A stretch of 64,000 nt of DNA from Temnopleurus reevesii (Eukaryota > Echinodermata > Echinoidea > Temnopleuroida > Temnopleuridae). The stretch spans positions 53,153 to 117,152 of the forward strand of contig BQKZ01000130.1 in assembly GCA_036244855.1 (NCBI GenBank), in the 5' to 3' direction. The notes beneath the pieces are model-generated. The model did not search any database, had not been told where the DNA came from, and worked only from the letters and a program-made list of their open reading frames with translations. Each line of letters starts with the position of its first letter. Within the stretch, counting starts at the first letter, position 1. Positions 24,840-35,439 of the stretch are shown in pieces. The position numbers and the translations under genes are program-made.

Positions 24840-25010
24840 GAAGGAAACAGAAATAAAATGGGGATGTGTATGTGTTGGCTGTGAAAGAGAAAGTGTGTGT
24901 TTGATGCACTTTATGTGGGTGTGTGCGTGTATGTATGTGTGTATGTCTTTGTGACTGGGAGTGTGAGAGTGTGTGTGGGTGCATGTGTGTGGGCGAAAAT
25001 AGTGGTAACG
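24840..25010. repeat. (GT)n-rich tract
   Basis: Interrupted GTGTGT and GTATGT repeats. Confidence 0.7.
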
Positions 25011-25211
25011 AGAGACTGGTGAGCGTTCAGGAATGTTGAGACATAACATAACTAAACAAATCCCGAATTGACCATGTTGACACCGCGCTGACTGATTCCA
25101 CACTGACGTTCAGGCATCTATTCATCTGTTCTTGCCAAGAAGCGAGATTGTTTGAAACTTCATATGTAAAATTTCATAAATTAAAGTGTAAAATCATTTT
25201 ATTTCACTTAC

Positions 25212-25315
25212 GATATCAACGATCTGCTTGAGTTTGATGGTGAAGTCTACAACCACCATCTCCTTGTTATTCCGAACTGGCCTCATGTGCCTATTGTAGT
25301 TTCTCATAATGTATT
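25212..25315 (-). pseudogene. Second truncated copy of the receptor exon: 3' half plus donor
   Basis: A third copy of the same 104-bp exon end, with the GTAAGT donor at 25206-25211, lies 396 bp left of the previous copy. It differs from the complete exon at several positions. Like its neighbour it lacks the 5' half and acceptor. The three donor halves lie at a steady 393-396-bp period, so the intron sequence between them was duplicated with them. Confidence 0.7.
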
Positions 25316-25607
25316 GTGAAACATTTCTCTTTCAATAGGATGTCGGTGTTAGAAGAGTGTATAGTGGAGTCTATGAAATCATTTAGGGCATTTGAAAAAT
25401 ATTGCGATAAAAATAAAAAAACATATTTACATTCATTTGCCTCCTGCAGCAAGCGAGATGGCTGAAAAATTATTGTACTCAAATTTCATTGTTGACAAAC
25501 CAATTAACAGAAAATTATACTGCTACTGTGAAGAAATTAGAGGTTAATTTCAATGCTTATTTCTTACAATGATGCATGATAAGGGTATTATTATTATTTC
25601 AACTTAC

Positions 25608-25711
25608 GATATCAACGATCTGCTTGAGTTTGATGGTAAAGTCCACAACCACCATCTCCTTGTTATTCCGAACTGGCCTCATGTGTCGATTGTAGTTTCT
25701 CATGATGTCTT
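25608..25711 (-). pseudogene. Truncated copy of the receptor exon: 3' half plus donor
   Basis: This repeats the last 104 bp of the exon at 26001-26146, with the GTAAGT donor at 25602-25607. The frame from DIMRNYNR to QIVDI is intact. The 5' half of the exon is missing. Homology stops at 25711 and gives way to a sequence with a TGA stop in frame. The only AG at the break (after CAC AAG on the minus strand) lacks a good pyrimidine tract, although using it would keep the exon phase. Most likely a partial duplication that is not spliced. Confidence 0.75.
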
Positions 25712-26000
25712 GTGAAACATTTCTCTTTCAATAGGATTTTGGTGTCAGTAGAGTATATAGTGGAGTCTATGATATCATTTAGGGCATTTAAAAAATATTG
25801 CGATAAAAATAAAAAGCATATTTACATTCATTTGCCTCTTGCAGCAAGCGAGATGGCTAAAAAATTATTGTACTCAAATTTCATTGTTGACAAACCAATT
25901 AACAGAAAATTATACTGCTACTGCATAAATTAGAGGTTAATTTCAATGCTTATTTCTTACAATGATGCATGATAAGGGTATTATTATTATTTCAACTTAC

Positions 26001-26146
26001 GATATCAACGATCTGCTTGAGTTTGATGGTAAAGTCCACAACCACCATCTCCTTGTTATTCCGAACTGGCCTCATGTGTCGATTGTAGTTCCTCATAATG
26101 TCTTCAAACACCGCTTGTTCATCACCTCGAAACGGCCGGCCATCAT
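26001..26146 (-). CDS. Exon of a nicotinic acetylcholine receptor-like Cys-loop channel (exon-2 equivalent)
   Basis: Read on the minus strand, this 146-bp segment follows a TTTTCAG acceptor (26147-26152) and ends at a GTAAGT donor (25995-26000). It begins with two bases completing a split codon, then gives 48 open codons ending on a codon boundary. The peptide starts DGRPFRGDEQAVFEDIMRNY, continues with YNRHMRPVRNN and ends FTIKLKQIVDI. Known family pattern: nicotinic receptor subunits have an L..L...YN...RPV.N motif followed by V.F...L.QLIDV, and their second exon is about 140-150 bp, ending in phase 0 just after IDV. Length, phase and motif all agree. The exon would encode the N-terminal helix and first beta strand of the extracellular ligand-binding domain. 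Subunit type cannot be assigned. No signal-peptide exon, Cys-loop exon or membrane exon was recognised nearby; exon 1 could lie in the gap to the right or outside the window. Expression and completeness of the gene are unknown. Confidence 0.8.
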
Positions 26147-26280
26147 CTGAAAAGATTTAAAAAAAAATAACATTTGTTTTTATACTTCTTTTATTGATGT
26201 GTTTCCAATTCAAAATTTTATATTCCTCGTGTGCTACATGTTCCTATCATAAAACCTGTAATGACACAAATATCTATCGT

Positions 26281-26306
26281 ATCACCTCTCAACTGCCGAC
26301 CGTCAT
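26281..26306 (-). pseudogene. Receptor exon 5'-end remnant with acceptor (copy 1)
   Basis: On the minus strand a TGTCTTTGCAG acceptor is followed by about 26 bases matching the start of the complete exon (D-G-R-x-x-R-G-D). Homology then stops. It has no 3' half and no donor. Confidence 0.6.
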
Positions 26307-26513
26307 CTGCAAAGACAGCAAAATAATGATTGTTTGATTACTTTATTTGTGTTTCATACGCAAAATACAAATTTTTCGTGTCACAACGAAATGTCCTTAT
26401 CGTTACATCTGCGATGTCACAGATATGTCTCGAGTTGTTGTACGTTTGTGTGTTCAAGTTGAAGGAGAATTCGGAAGGGATTATGTGAATGTTGGTCTAA
26501 TTTGACGATTTTA

Positions 26514-26562
26514 GTTCTTCAAACACAGCTTGTTTCATCTCCCCTGAAAATCCGACCGTCAT
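26514..26562 (-). pseudogene. Receptor exon 5'-end remnant with acceptor (copy 2)
   Basis: A TCATTGCAG acceptor on the minus strand is followed by about 49 bases matching the exon start, up to the equivalent of VFED. One extra A shifts the frame and brings in a TGA, so this copy is broken. Confidence 0.6.
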
Positions 26563-26710
26563 CTGCAATGACAAGAAAAATATATATTGTTTATTTTCCC
26601 TCTTTCTATCGTGTTATATACGTAAAATGTACAACTACATGTCCCTATCGTCACATCTGTAATGACACAACAAATTCTTAAGCTGCATTTTTGCGAGTTC
26701 CATTTGCAAA

Positions 26711-26755
26711 TGTGTCGAACATCTTGTTCATCATCTCGAAACGACGGACCATCAT
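26711..26755 (-). pseudogene. Receptor exon 5'-end remnant with acceptor (copy 3)
   Basis: A GTCTTTGCAG acceptor on the minus strand is followed by about 45 bases matching the exon start (D-G-P-S-F-R-D-D-E-Q). Bases are lost where VFED should be, and homology ends there. The frame stays open by chance into intron-like sequence. Confidence 0.6.
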
Positions 26756-26887
26756 CTGCAAAGACAACAAAATAACAATTGTTTATTTTTAGTATGTTTC
26801 ATGCATATTTTCTAGTGTTGTCTACGCAACAATGCACATCTACATGTCCCTATCATCAAACTTTGGAATTATACAAAAATGCAATTG

Positions 26888-26985
26888 ATAATAATGATAA
26901 TAATAATAGGTCCACTTATATAGCGCAATCACTATATGCATATACTCTACTGCGCTTGATACTAGGTACCATATTATTACCCTGG
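26888..26985 (-). mobile_element. SINE-like 3' end cut by the assembly gap
   Basis: ATAATAATAGGTCCACTTATATAGCGC followed by CAGGGTAATAATATGG-type sequence on the minus strand. It stops at the N run at 26986. Confidence 0.45.
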
Positions 26986-27426
26986 NNNNNNNNNNNNNNN
27001 NNNNNNNNNNNNNNNNNNNNNNNNNNNNNNNNNNNNNNNNNNNNNNNNNNNNNNNNNNNNNNNNNNNNNNNNNNNNNNNNNNNNNNNNNNNNNNNNNNNN
27101 NNNNNNNNNNNNNNNNNNNNNNNNNNNNNNNNNNNNNNNNNNNNNNNNNNNNNNNNNNNNNNNNNNNNNNNNNNNNNNNNNNNNNNNNNNNNNNNNNNNN
27201 NNNNNNNNNNNNNNNNNNNNNNNNNNNNNNNNNNNNNNNNNNNNNNNNNNNNNNNNNNNNNNNNNNNNNNNNNNNNNNNNNNNNNNNNNNNNNNNNNNNN
27301 NNNNNNNNNNNNNNNNNNNNNNNNNNNNNNNNNNNNNNNNNNNNNNNNNNNNNNNNNNNNNNNNNNNNNNNNNNNNNNNNNNNNNNNNNNNNNNNNNNNN
27401 NNNNNNNNNNNNNNNNNNNNNNNNNN
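26986..27426. other. Assembly gap (441 N)
   Basis: Unknown sequence. To its right lie (CT)n and (CA)n runs (27427-27510). Exon 1 of the receptor gene could be hidden here. Confidence 0.95.
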
Positions 27427-27474
<48 letters not shown>

Positions 27475-27510
27475 CACACATTCGCACACACACACACACA
27501 CACACACATA
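27427..27510. repeat. (CT)n then (CA)n microsatellite
   Basis: CTCTCTCT followed by ACACACAC beside the gap. The simple repeat probably caused the assembly break. Confidence 0.85.
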
Positions 27511-28194
27511 CATTCTCTCTCATGAAATCTCCCTCCGCATTCTCCTTCTCCTCCTCACTCGTGTAAAGTATATTAGCCGCTTAATTCCGCACATAAATCA
27601 GGTATAAGTCAAGCGCATATTTCAAATCAGGATCAGTCCCATCTATTACCGATCATGACGTAAAATATTGGCAATTCCAAAACATCGTCCATTGTTTACA
27701 ATCAAAAGACAGGATAGTCGCAAAACTGTGGCCTTGGACTGCTCCGCTATCAAAACGTCATGAATGACAGCCGATATCGAAGATATGATATCCGTAAATA
27801 CCGGTCGTCTGGCTTATCCTATTGTGAATGATTTTTTATCTAGAAAATATGACATGTGTTTTGTAAGTGAGACTGATCTATTGGGACGTTGATATTTCAA
27901 ATAGTTCAGGAAAAATGGGAACCTATGTTCTACAACCTGTTTTTTAATAGGTTCCTAATATTTCGCGTGATTGCATTTCTTTGTCAAAGACTGTTGTTAT
28001 TTTTGTCACTGTGTTTAATTTGTTGAGTTCAAGATGAATATTGTATATATATTTGTGCAATGTAAAGCAATTGAAAATAATAATAAATAAATACACGATA
28101 CGATTCATATACGAATAGAAACACATAGGAATACTAAAATGAATGAAAGTGTAACATAGATAGACGATGTACATAGGTAGAAATTTGTGAGAAA

Positions 28195-28420
28195 AAGATG
28201 GGATAAAAAATGAGCGAGAGAGAGAAAGAAAGAGAGAGGGGTCATGCATACAGAAGAAGGGAGAGCTGACAAAGAGAAGGAGAGGAAGAGAGATAGAAGT
28301 TACAAAGCTATAGAAAAGGAGAATGAGTCGAAAACAACAAAGATGAGGAGAAGATTAGAAAGATGAAATAAGCTGAAGTTAGAAAGAGAACATGAGAGAC
28401 AGAGAGAGAACAATGGATAC
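28195..28420. repeat. Purine-rich (GA/AAG) tract
   Basis: GAGAGAGAAAGAAAGAGAGA and similar. 27511-28194 and 28421-29094 show no recognisable feature. Confidence 0.6.
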
Positions 28421-29094
28421 AAATTCTAGCTTGGTTAAGGATATGTTGCAGCATGAGATATATTGAAAGCAATGACATGGAGAACGATCAAAAATCAAAG
28501 GGTGATAGTGATATTACAGAAATATGTAGATAAAATTAAAGAGGAAACGAATACAATCACGTTGCAAGAAGATAACCAGATGGAAATACAGGAGAAGAAA
28601 ATGTACTTTAAATCACAGCGCGCGAAAAGAATAAAACCGCTCAGTGTGGTGGAGTGGAGCTAACACCGCCAATATGTGCGGCTTGCCAAAGCGGAAATTA
28701 CCGCATTGATCCGGCGGAGCGATCGTCTGCTATCAATTTCACCTTTGTAAATTTCTGATTTGCTTTAGAGCGCCAAATTATGTTTTTACCCCTTTGAGGT
28801 GATGAAAGAGTCGACACGCAATAAAAGTCACATGGCCTTCAGAGTGAGAGAAAAGTGTCACGAAGGGTAAAATGAAATCGCGAAATCTACAACATAGATG
28901 AATATTATTCATTAAAAATAGTAACATTACTAACAATGTGGCGCTAAATTGCACCTTAATGAAATGCTGCGCACTTAAAAAATACCGGCATTGAATTTGA
29001 CTGATGTTGTCGTATATACATGAAGATACCCATGGAATAAGATTGGCACCAATGGGGTAATTCTACACTCTATCCCGGTATCAAAACCAAAATA

Positions 29095-29101
29095 ACTTTG
29101 C

Positions 29102-29132
<31 letters not shown>

Positions 29133-29225
29133 TAATAAACAATAATAATAATACTAATAGTGGCCACTTGTATAGCGCACAGGTCCACCTTTCGGTGCTC
29201 ATGGCGCTTTGATTGAAAGAGAAAA
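29095..29225 (-). mobile_element. 3' end of another SINE-like repeat, minus strand
   Basis: On the minus strand: CAATCAAAGCGCCATGAGC, ACCGAAAGGTGGACCTGTGC, CGCTATACAAGTGGCC and then (ATT)n. The same end is found at 42128-42222 on the plus strand. Confidence 0.6.
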
Positions 29226-29277
29226 GTAAATGAAGACAATACAAATAGAAGCGCTTTCTTTGTAATGTTCCTCTCTC

Positions 29278-29437
29278 AACACGATATAAACTATTTCCGC
29301 AAAATAAAGTGGGTCATGCAAATTACGCCGTGTATTGAACACACCAATATCAAACCGGTTTATATTTGAATAGCATTACAAAGCAGCATTGAATTGCCGT
29401 TCGACTTGTGTTTTTCGGAAATAGATTATATCGTGTT
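29278..29437. mobile_element. MITE, AACACGATATAAACTATTTCCG family, copy 1
   Basis: A 160-bp element with 22-bp inverted ends (AACACGATATAAACTATTTCC and GGAAATAGATTATATCGTGTT). The internal CATTACAAAG and GGCGTTCGACTT-like parts are shared with the copy at 38.3 kb. Confidence 0.7.
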
Positions 29438-30439
29438 TCTTCCACTCACATAAAAATATTAAAATTTGCGTTTTTTTTTGTAATTTTCTGCTTGTTTAAC
29501 GTCGCTTAATTCCGGAGTTGATATTTGCGCCATACTAGAGAAGTTTTTTTGTTCTTAAATGGCACCCGGTGTGAGGTGGGCTATATTACACTGCCTGTAA
29601 GGTGTTTGACAAAGATCTTAGACATCATGGCGACAAATAGGTTAGTTTCATCTTACCGCCCTCCGGTAAAAAGTGTTAGGTCACCCCATTTAAACAGGGT
29701 CCGCCTGCTGTTCACACACATGCTGGCTCCTACGTCCGCAAGGCAATTTGACCACTGCGCCACTGCAAAAATCGAATTCCACAGTGCGCGTTTTAATGAG
29801 ATTGCAACGAGTGTTGCAGTGATTTATAATGTAGGGTATGAATGTTTGCCCTGCTTTATTGGGAGGATGTACGTCTTCAAATATCTAATGATATAGTCGG
29901 GTGTCATCAGGACAGTTAAACCGATAGATCAATTTTGGGAGAGATATTTACTTTGTGAGCTGCAGTAAAATATATTACCATAATGCAGTTTTTCAATAGC
30001 CAATTGGAGCATGTTTATAGTTTGTTTTAATAGAATCGATCAAGAAATGGCTTAATTATCGCAAAATAAAAAATGACGACGCCCGTCGTGCTCCCCACCA
30101 CAACATGCTTCATGTACAAAATGAATGCGAACTCGTACGCCGCACAAATACCACCGGTCACTCCACCGATAGCTGCGCCGTTCGGCCCCCTGCGATTCAT
30201 TTAGCGCACCTTAGGAATGACGGCTGATTGGCATTTTCGAAGTCAAATACGCCAGAGGATGTGCAGAAATCCTCTCCTAATCTCATACACAGTTATATTT
30301 AGGCATGTAAAGCACTTTGCGAATACATCAGCTCGTTTCATATCCATTTTCTGCATCCCGACCAGTACGAAGCTATTCCTTTAAATACCAATAGCAAGGC
30401 GTCAATCGAGTATACTCATCAACCTTTCGACTCGTTAAG
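29438..30439. other. Unassigned, with a 123-codon frame
   Basis: The frame at 29525-29896 (plus) contains an in-frame ATG in ATCATGGCGAC context, followed by ATAG|GTTAGT. This could be a first exon but nothing else supports it. Confidence 0.25.
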
Positions 30440-30560
30440 AAGTGTGTTACAGGAGGGTGATTCATGAAGCTTGTCGCCAGCGACAATTAGTCAGCGCTGA
30501 CCAATCCAATAAAATCCCTCATTTTGATTGGACGAAAAGCAATAACACTCCTTCTATAGG
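30440..30560. repeat. MITE fragment (CATGAAGCTTGTCGC end), related to 48.55-48.70 kb
   Basis: CATGAAGCTTGTCGCCAGCGACAA followed by CAGCGCTGACCAATCC and GGACGAAAAGCAATAA matches, as a diverged copy, 48565-48695 (CAGCGCTTTCTAAATCC, GGATGAAAAGCACTGA, TCGCTACGACAAACTTCATG). The ends are inverted relative to each other. Confidence 0.45.
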
Positions 30561-30972
30561 TGTGGACCAAACTGAACCGGCCTGTAACTGCGGTGGCGCT
30601 GCTCAAGCACGTAGAAATCCCGACATAACGTCAAGAACAATGACATACCGCTTGAATTCATGTTATTTCAATAGCATTTATTTAAACTGAATTGCTACAA
30701 CTAGTTTGTGCAACAACCCCTCGCTCGGTTTTTAAAATCGAGGAGGCAATCTATTGTAATTTAGAGTGTGTAAGCACTTTGGCATTTGTCCACAGAGGAT
30801 TAACTGTTCGACTAACATACTCGAGGTAACTCAAGGCATCAGCTGCACGCCAGACAAAATGTCCTTGAAGTGACATTAGTTTGAGAGTCGCAAAAAGGAA
30901 AAGAAGGTACCTCGGGAACAGAAGAAAGTAGTAAGTGGTGAGCGACCTGATAACATCAACTTCTGCATTCCA

Positions 30973-31447
30973 TATACGATATGTCCCAAAAAAATGACAA
31001 CGGGGATTTCAGGATTAATAACTTTTGAAAATGAATATGAAAATAAATGCGGTTTGGCAAACATATTACTATTCACCTATATCTGGTGAAAATTTCAGGA
31101 TATTTGCTTCAGTGGTTACAAAGAAATGAAGCTTTTTGTAGCAGATGTCATAATTACGTTCTGCACAAGTTTGTGAGGACGGAGACGTGTAAAGCACAAT
31201 GGTTACTTCAACTTCCAATGTTTCACTGGTCAAAATGAATGTTACTTGTGCAGAACGGAATTATGACATCCTATACAAAAAGTTTTATTTCTTTGTAACC
31301 ACTCAAGCAAATCTCATGAAATTTTCACCAAATATAGATAAATCGTTATATATTTGACATGCCAAACCGCATTTATTTTCATATTCATTTTCAAAATTTA
31401 TTAATCCTGAAAGCCCCGTTGTCATTTTTTGGGGGGGACATATGGTA
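30973..31447. repeat. Long inverted repeat (~200-bp arms, 72-bp loop)
   Basis: The left arm (30973-31172) and right arm (31245-31447) are close complements, by eye about 85-90% alike. Shared blocks include AATGACAACGGGG, AATAAATGCGGTTTGGCA and GTGGTTACAAAGAAAT. The ends are ATATGTCCCAAAAAAATGAC and its complement. It would fold into one long hairpin. Probably a non-coding foldback transposon; no second copy is in this window. Confidence 0.75.
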
Positions 31448-32639
31448 CATGTTACTGTACTGCTGAAATTAAGTACATCATTTTTTCTGGATTGAAAGAG
31501 GTTCATCACTTTGAAGAATAATTGAAGAGAGTTGATCAGTTGTCTCACGATGTGCAAACGTGCTGATCAACTATTTTCAACTATCTATTTTTATACAAAC
31601 AAAACATACAAACATAAACAATGTACTTTTACTATGCAACTGATTTGTGCCTCAATCAAAATCGTGTAAAATGCGTATTTTACTATTTCTAAGCGTATAC
31701 ATTTTGCCCTGGATCAAACGCAATCATACATACGCGCCTGTATCTCAAAACCCAAAGACATTTCGGTATGTGACCAAGAATTAAAAATGACTGACTATTA
31801 TAACTCCTAATATTATTTCCATACATAAAGATGTACAAAGATTTTGATGGTTTTTGTTTTGTACTTTGTAATTTGTTGTCGTCCACGATAAGCGAGTTAA
31901 AAGTCAGAGTTCAATTATACAAGTGAGTCACATGATTTACTTTAATTTCTGAATTCGTATGCTTTATTGAAACATAAAAAATATTGCTTTGAGGTATGGG
32001 TTAGGGCTATGTTGAAATGAATTTTTTTCTACCATTTGTTTGTCGCCCGTGATCGATAATGGTTCATAAATTTAAATACTACTTTTCCGAATGAAAATCG
32101 TTAAATTAACAAGTGTACCTAATGCTGATAAGGAAAACATAAATCATTGTATTGCAACTGTGAAGTAAAATTACGGACGAGGTTCGAGATGCGCTGTTGG
32201 AAAGAAATCTAAGTTTACGGACACATAGCATAAATATGGGGAATCTATTTCCATATCGAGTCATATTACTGAAAAAAGTGTTTTATTATCTAAAGAATGA
32301 AACCTCATTTGTTTACATAGGTTATTTCACAGTTGAGTAATTCCCTTTGAAGTATACTAAACGGATGGACGCAAAAGCTGCAAAATCAGTAATTGATCTA
32401 TTGTAGTCACGTTGCTAAACTATGGATTTAAGTGGATACAAGCCTGCGGATGGATAGATGAATAAAATAATGAATAATCAATGCTAATCAATTTGTAAAG
32501 ATGTTTATACAATGACTGGTAACAATCTAAAAATTTCATCTGAAAAAAGGGCTCATTCATTCATTATTTCACTCATTAATTAATTGATTCTTCCTACCCT
32601 TGCATCAATTTTATCCATTCAAAACCACATTTTAATGGT
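31448..32639. other. No recognisable feature
   Basis: AT-rich, unique-looking. The same holds for 32901-34121 and 34797-35372. Confidence 0.45.
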
Positions 32640-32900
32640 GACACTACAGTAAGTCGATTACAAATTATTTGCATCTTTGTCGTCACTCTATGCAGAATGA
32701 TAACGGATTTGGACAAAGAAAACAACTTCTATTCAAGCATTCATAGAAGCTGGATACACAAAAAAAAAAGAAATGTCCTCCCCTCTTCTTTTGTGGACAT
32801 ATGTCGCACATTTATTTCACACATTCAGTGAGTGAACGTTGAAGCTACTTTTCTTTATGTTCATGAAGCTATTTTAAAGGTAGAAGACTATATTTGCACA
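32640..32900. repeat. Dispersed relative of the 9.6/11.7-kb block
   Basis: GGACAAAGAAAACAACTTC, ATTCAAGCATTCATAG, TGGACATATGTCGCACAT and GTTCATGAAGCTATT follow the same order as the end parts of both blocks. Confidence 0.5.
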
Positions 32901-34121
32901 CATTACGGTTATGCTTACAACTTGTTGTGTACCTCGGATATGCAAAAATGATAAGCTCTATGAAGTATTTTGGTCGAATGTAGTCCAGAATATTTAATTC
33001 AAATAAAAATCTATTCTATCATAATTAATCTTGACACCAACGGTATCTCGATACTCCTAGCATATTACCACACACAAAACATTGGAAGAGCACATACAGT
33101 GTGCACTTCAATACACTGCCACACCATGCGGAATACGCACTGAGAGAGACTCTTGCGCTATTGGTCAACGAGGGGTCTACGGCTGTTTTGAATTTCGAAC
33201 GCACGGTCGATTACTTCGAGGTCCGAATAAAAGAATTATTATTGGAATAACTGTAAATGCGCTTATCATGACCAATCTTTGTGCTTAATTGATTGGTGAT
33301 AAGCTGTAACATTTAGTACTCTTCAAAATAACCTAACAATCTTGGAAAGTCAAATTCTAGGCCGAAAAAGAAGTATTCTCTACCTTTAAAGTCTTGAATG
33401 AAGTGTTCGTTCCTTTTTTTCCCCTTTGTCCATTTCATTTCTTCCTTCCGCTCACAGTGCGTGTTTTGAATACAAACCAATTTATGCCAACAAAGTGAGG
33501 CAACTAATATTATTCATTTTTTTCCATTTATTACAGCTCCCCCAATCAAGAGAATGCAAATCCCGCATTAGCTTAAAAGTCGTTCATTTACTGATAGAGC
33601 GTTTTAAAAACAATCAATCAATTTGGCCATTGAACTTGCATGCGGTTTAAAGCCCATGCACGCTCTAGGGGATTTGTGATTAAAATATACAGTTTCGTAC
33701 AGTTGTTAATTCGAGGGCAGTTGATGTACCATCTAAAGCGGGTGCGTATACATGTATACTGGGCTGTAGTGTGTGTGTACTATTCTTAAATATCTAATAT
33801 CATTGAAGGGATTTGTTTTCATGCAAAAAGCAATCCAATATCATTCATTTGAGTTAATATGATTGGTTTATAATGGCAAGTGTACGAGAAAATATGCATA
33901 CAAAATCATTTAGATTGGAATCAACATGTACACTGTGCATCTTAAAGCAAAAATAATTGATAATTTAATTATTTTTATTTTTACCTATTGGTTAAATATT
34001 AATGTTTTTTTACACAAAACATTTTGCGAATTTCCGTTTCTTAATATGAATAGTATATTTGGGGGCCAATCAAAGTTTACTTTCAATCCATTATGTTCTA
34101 TCATTTTTTATTTTCCATGTG

Positions 34122-34414
34122 GTGGAGGCGCCTTGGTGTATTGGTTCTGAATCTCGCCTTTCAACCTGAAGGTTCGAATCTCACCCATGGCGTTAATTTC
34201 CTTCAGCAAGAAATTCATCCACATTGTGCTGCCCTCAACCCAGGTGAGGTGAATAGGTACCTGATAGGAATATCTATTCTGCGAAATGCCATGTGCGCTG
34301 GTGTACGCTGGGCTAAAAACAGGGTAATCATAATGTAAAGCGCCTTGAGCACTCCGCAAAGTGGATACGTGCTCTGTATACCGTAAATTGCATATAATAT
34401 CATTATTATTATTA
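34122..34414 (+). mobile_element. tRNA-derived SINE, subtype 2
   Basis: Head GTGGAGGCGCCTTGGTGTA, B box GGTTCGAATCT (34171-34181), 3' end GCACTCCGCAAAGTGGATAC and an (ATT)n tail. Confidence 0.8.
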
Positions 34415-34545
34415 GAGTGAAAATTCCACTGGAAGACATCGAAAAAGTAAACTCGACATTAGTTGGTGGGTCTAGAGAACACCGTGAACATGGTTTATTT
34501 TGTCATATTCTAAATTTAATTTCAATAAGATTCCATCTTCTCTAA

Positions 34546-34793
34546 AGCCCATCTCACACCTTTGCGTTTTAGCCTGCGTCGGTCCAGCTTCTTTTTTGTT
34601 TCTTTTCTTTTTTTATTGTTGACACGGATCATACGATGGACTGACTTTCGGCGCACGCTCCTTGAGCGCAAGCCGCACGGCAGTCCACCATCTGATCAGC
34701 GTATAGCATACTGTGCGCATGGGGAGGGGGCGTTTTCAATTTTCAAACACGCTGGGCAGACGCAGGCTAAAACGCAAGGGTGTGAGTCAGCCT
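34546..34793. mobile_element. MITE, ACTCACACCTTTGCG family, copy at 34.6 kb
   Basis: 248 bp with ends AGCCCATCTCACACCTTTGCG and GCAAGGGTGTGAGTCAGCCT, flanked by TAA on both sides. Confidence 0.8.
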
Positions 34794-35439
34794 TAAAATG
34801 TCAAGTTACGCACTGATTACCTTCCAAATGAATCTGTAACGGAACATGAATGCTTCGTTTAAGAGGGGAACCTTAGCATACCCTCTCCATTAATCAGGAT
34901 TGGATCAACCGTGGAATCAAGTGTATTCATTATTTCGCATTCCGTAATGGCAAATCAATTAAGGGGTAGACTCGCGCGGATAATCAGACATTTCATTTTA
35001 CAGTTATCGAGTATGCTGGTAACTGCGTTTTCCTATGGAAATTGGAATTGAAAATTGCATGAATTTGATTACAAGGGTTCCTGAAGCAGTCAGGATTAAT
35101 AAATTAAATAAGCCACTACCGGGTGTTTACTCGGATGGGATTATATCCGATTGGATTAATTAGATATTATGAATATGAAATGGGGTGAATCTCTCCCTAG
35201 AAAGTTAGGTCAAGCAGTAAAGACCGATGTAAACTACGACAAAGGATAATGTCTCATTCTCTTGAAAACGATGGGAACATGCTCATCGAAACGTCGAGAG
35301 CGGGTAGGACCATTCACATTTCCAAGAAAGATAATTCGTTGTACCGTGAAGCATTATTCTTATCATTGTTCCANGCTGCCAATTATTTATCAAACTGAAA
35401 ATAATCTTCACTACGTCCAATATTGAGGGAAGAAACACC

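Larger units (their letters stand above)
25200..26100. repeat. Three-unit tandem duplication (period 393-396 bp) carrying the receptor exon end
   Basis: Besides the exon halves, the units share intron sequence such as TTGCAGCAAGCGAGATGGCT, CAAATTTCATTGTTGACAA and AATGATGCATGATAAGGG. They differ by a few percent, so the duplication is fairly recent. Confidence 0.75.

Noticed and set aside
25085..25126. Possible exon 3 of the receptor on the minus strand, reading roughly DE-NRCLTSVWNQ
   Set aside because: It matches only if a base is removed and the frame is repaired in two places, and no GT follows the last CAG. It could be a decayed relic or chance.
26779..27525. Frames of 178-248 codons across 26.9-27.5 kb
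   Set aside because: They are made of N positions plus (CT)n/(CA)n repeats.
29525..29896. 123-codon frame with ATCATGGCGAC start context and a donor-like site
   Set aside because: One good start context and one GTTAGT are not enough. No homologous peptide or downstream exon was recognised.
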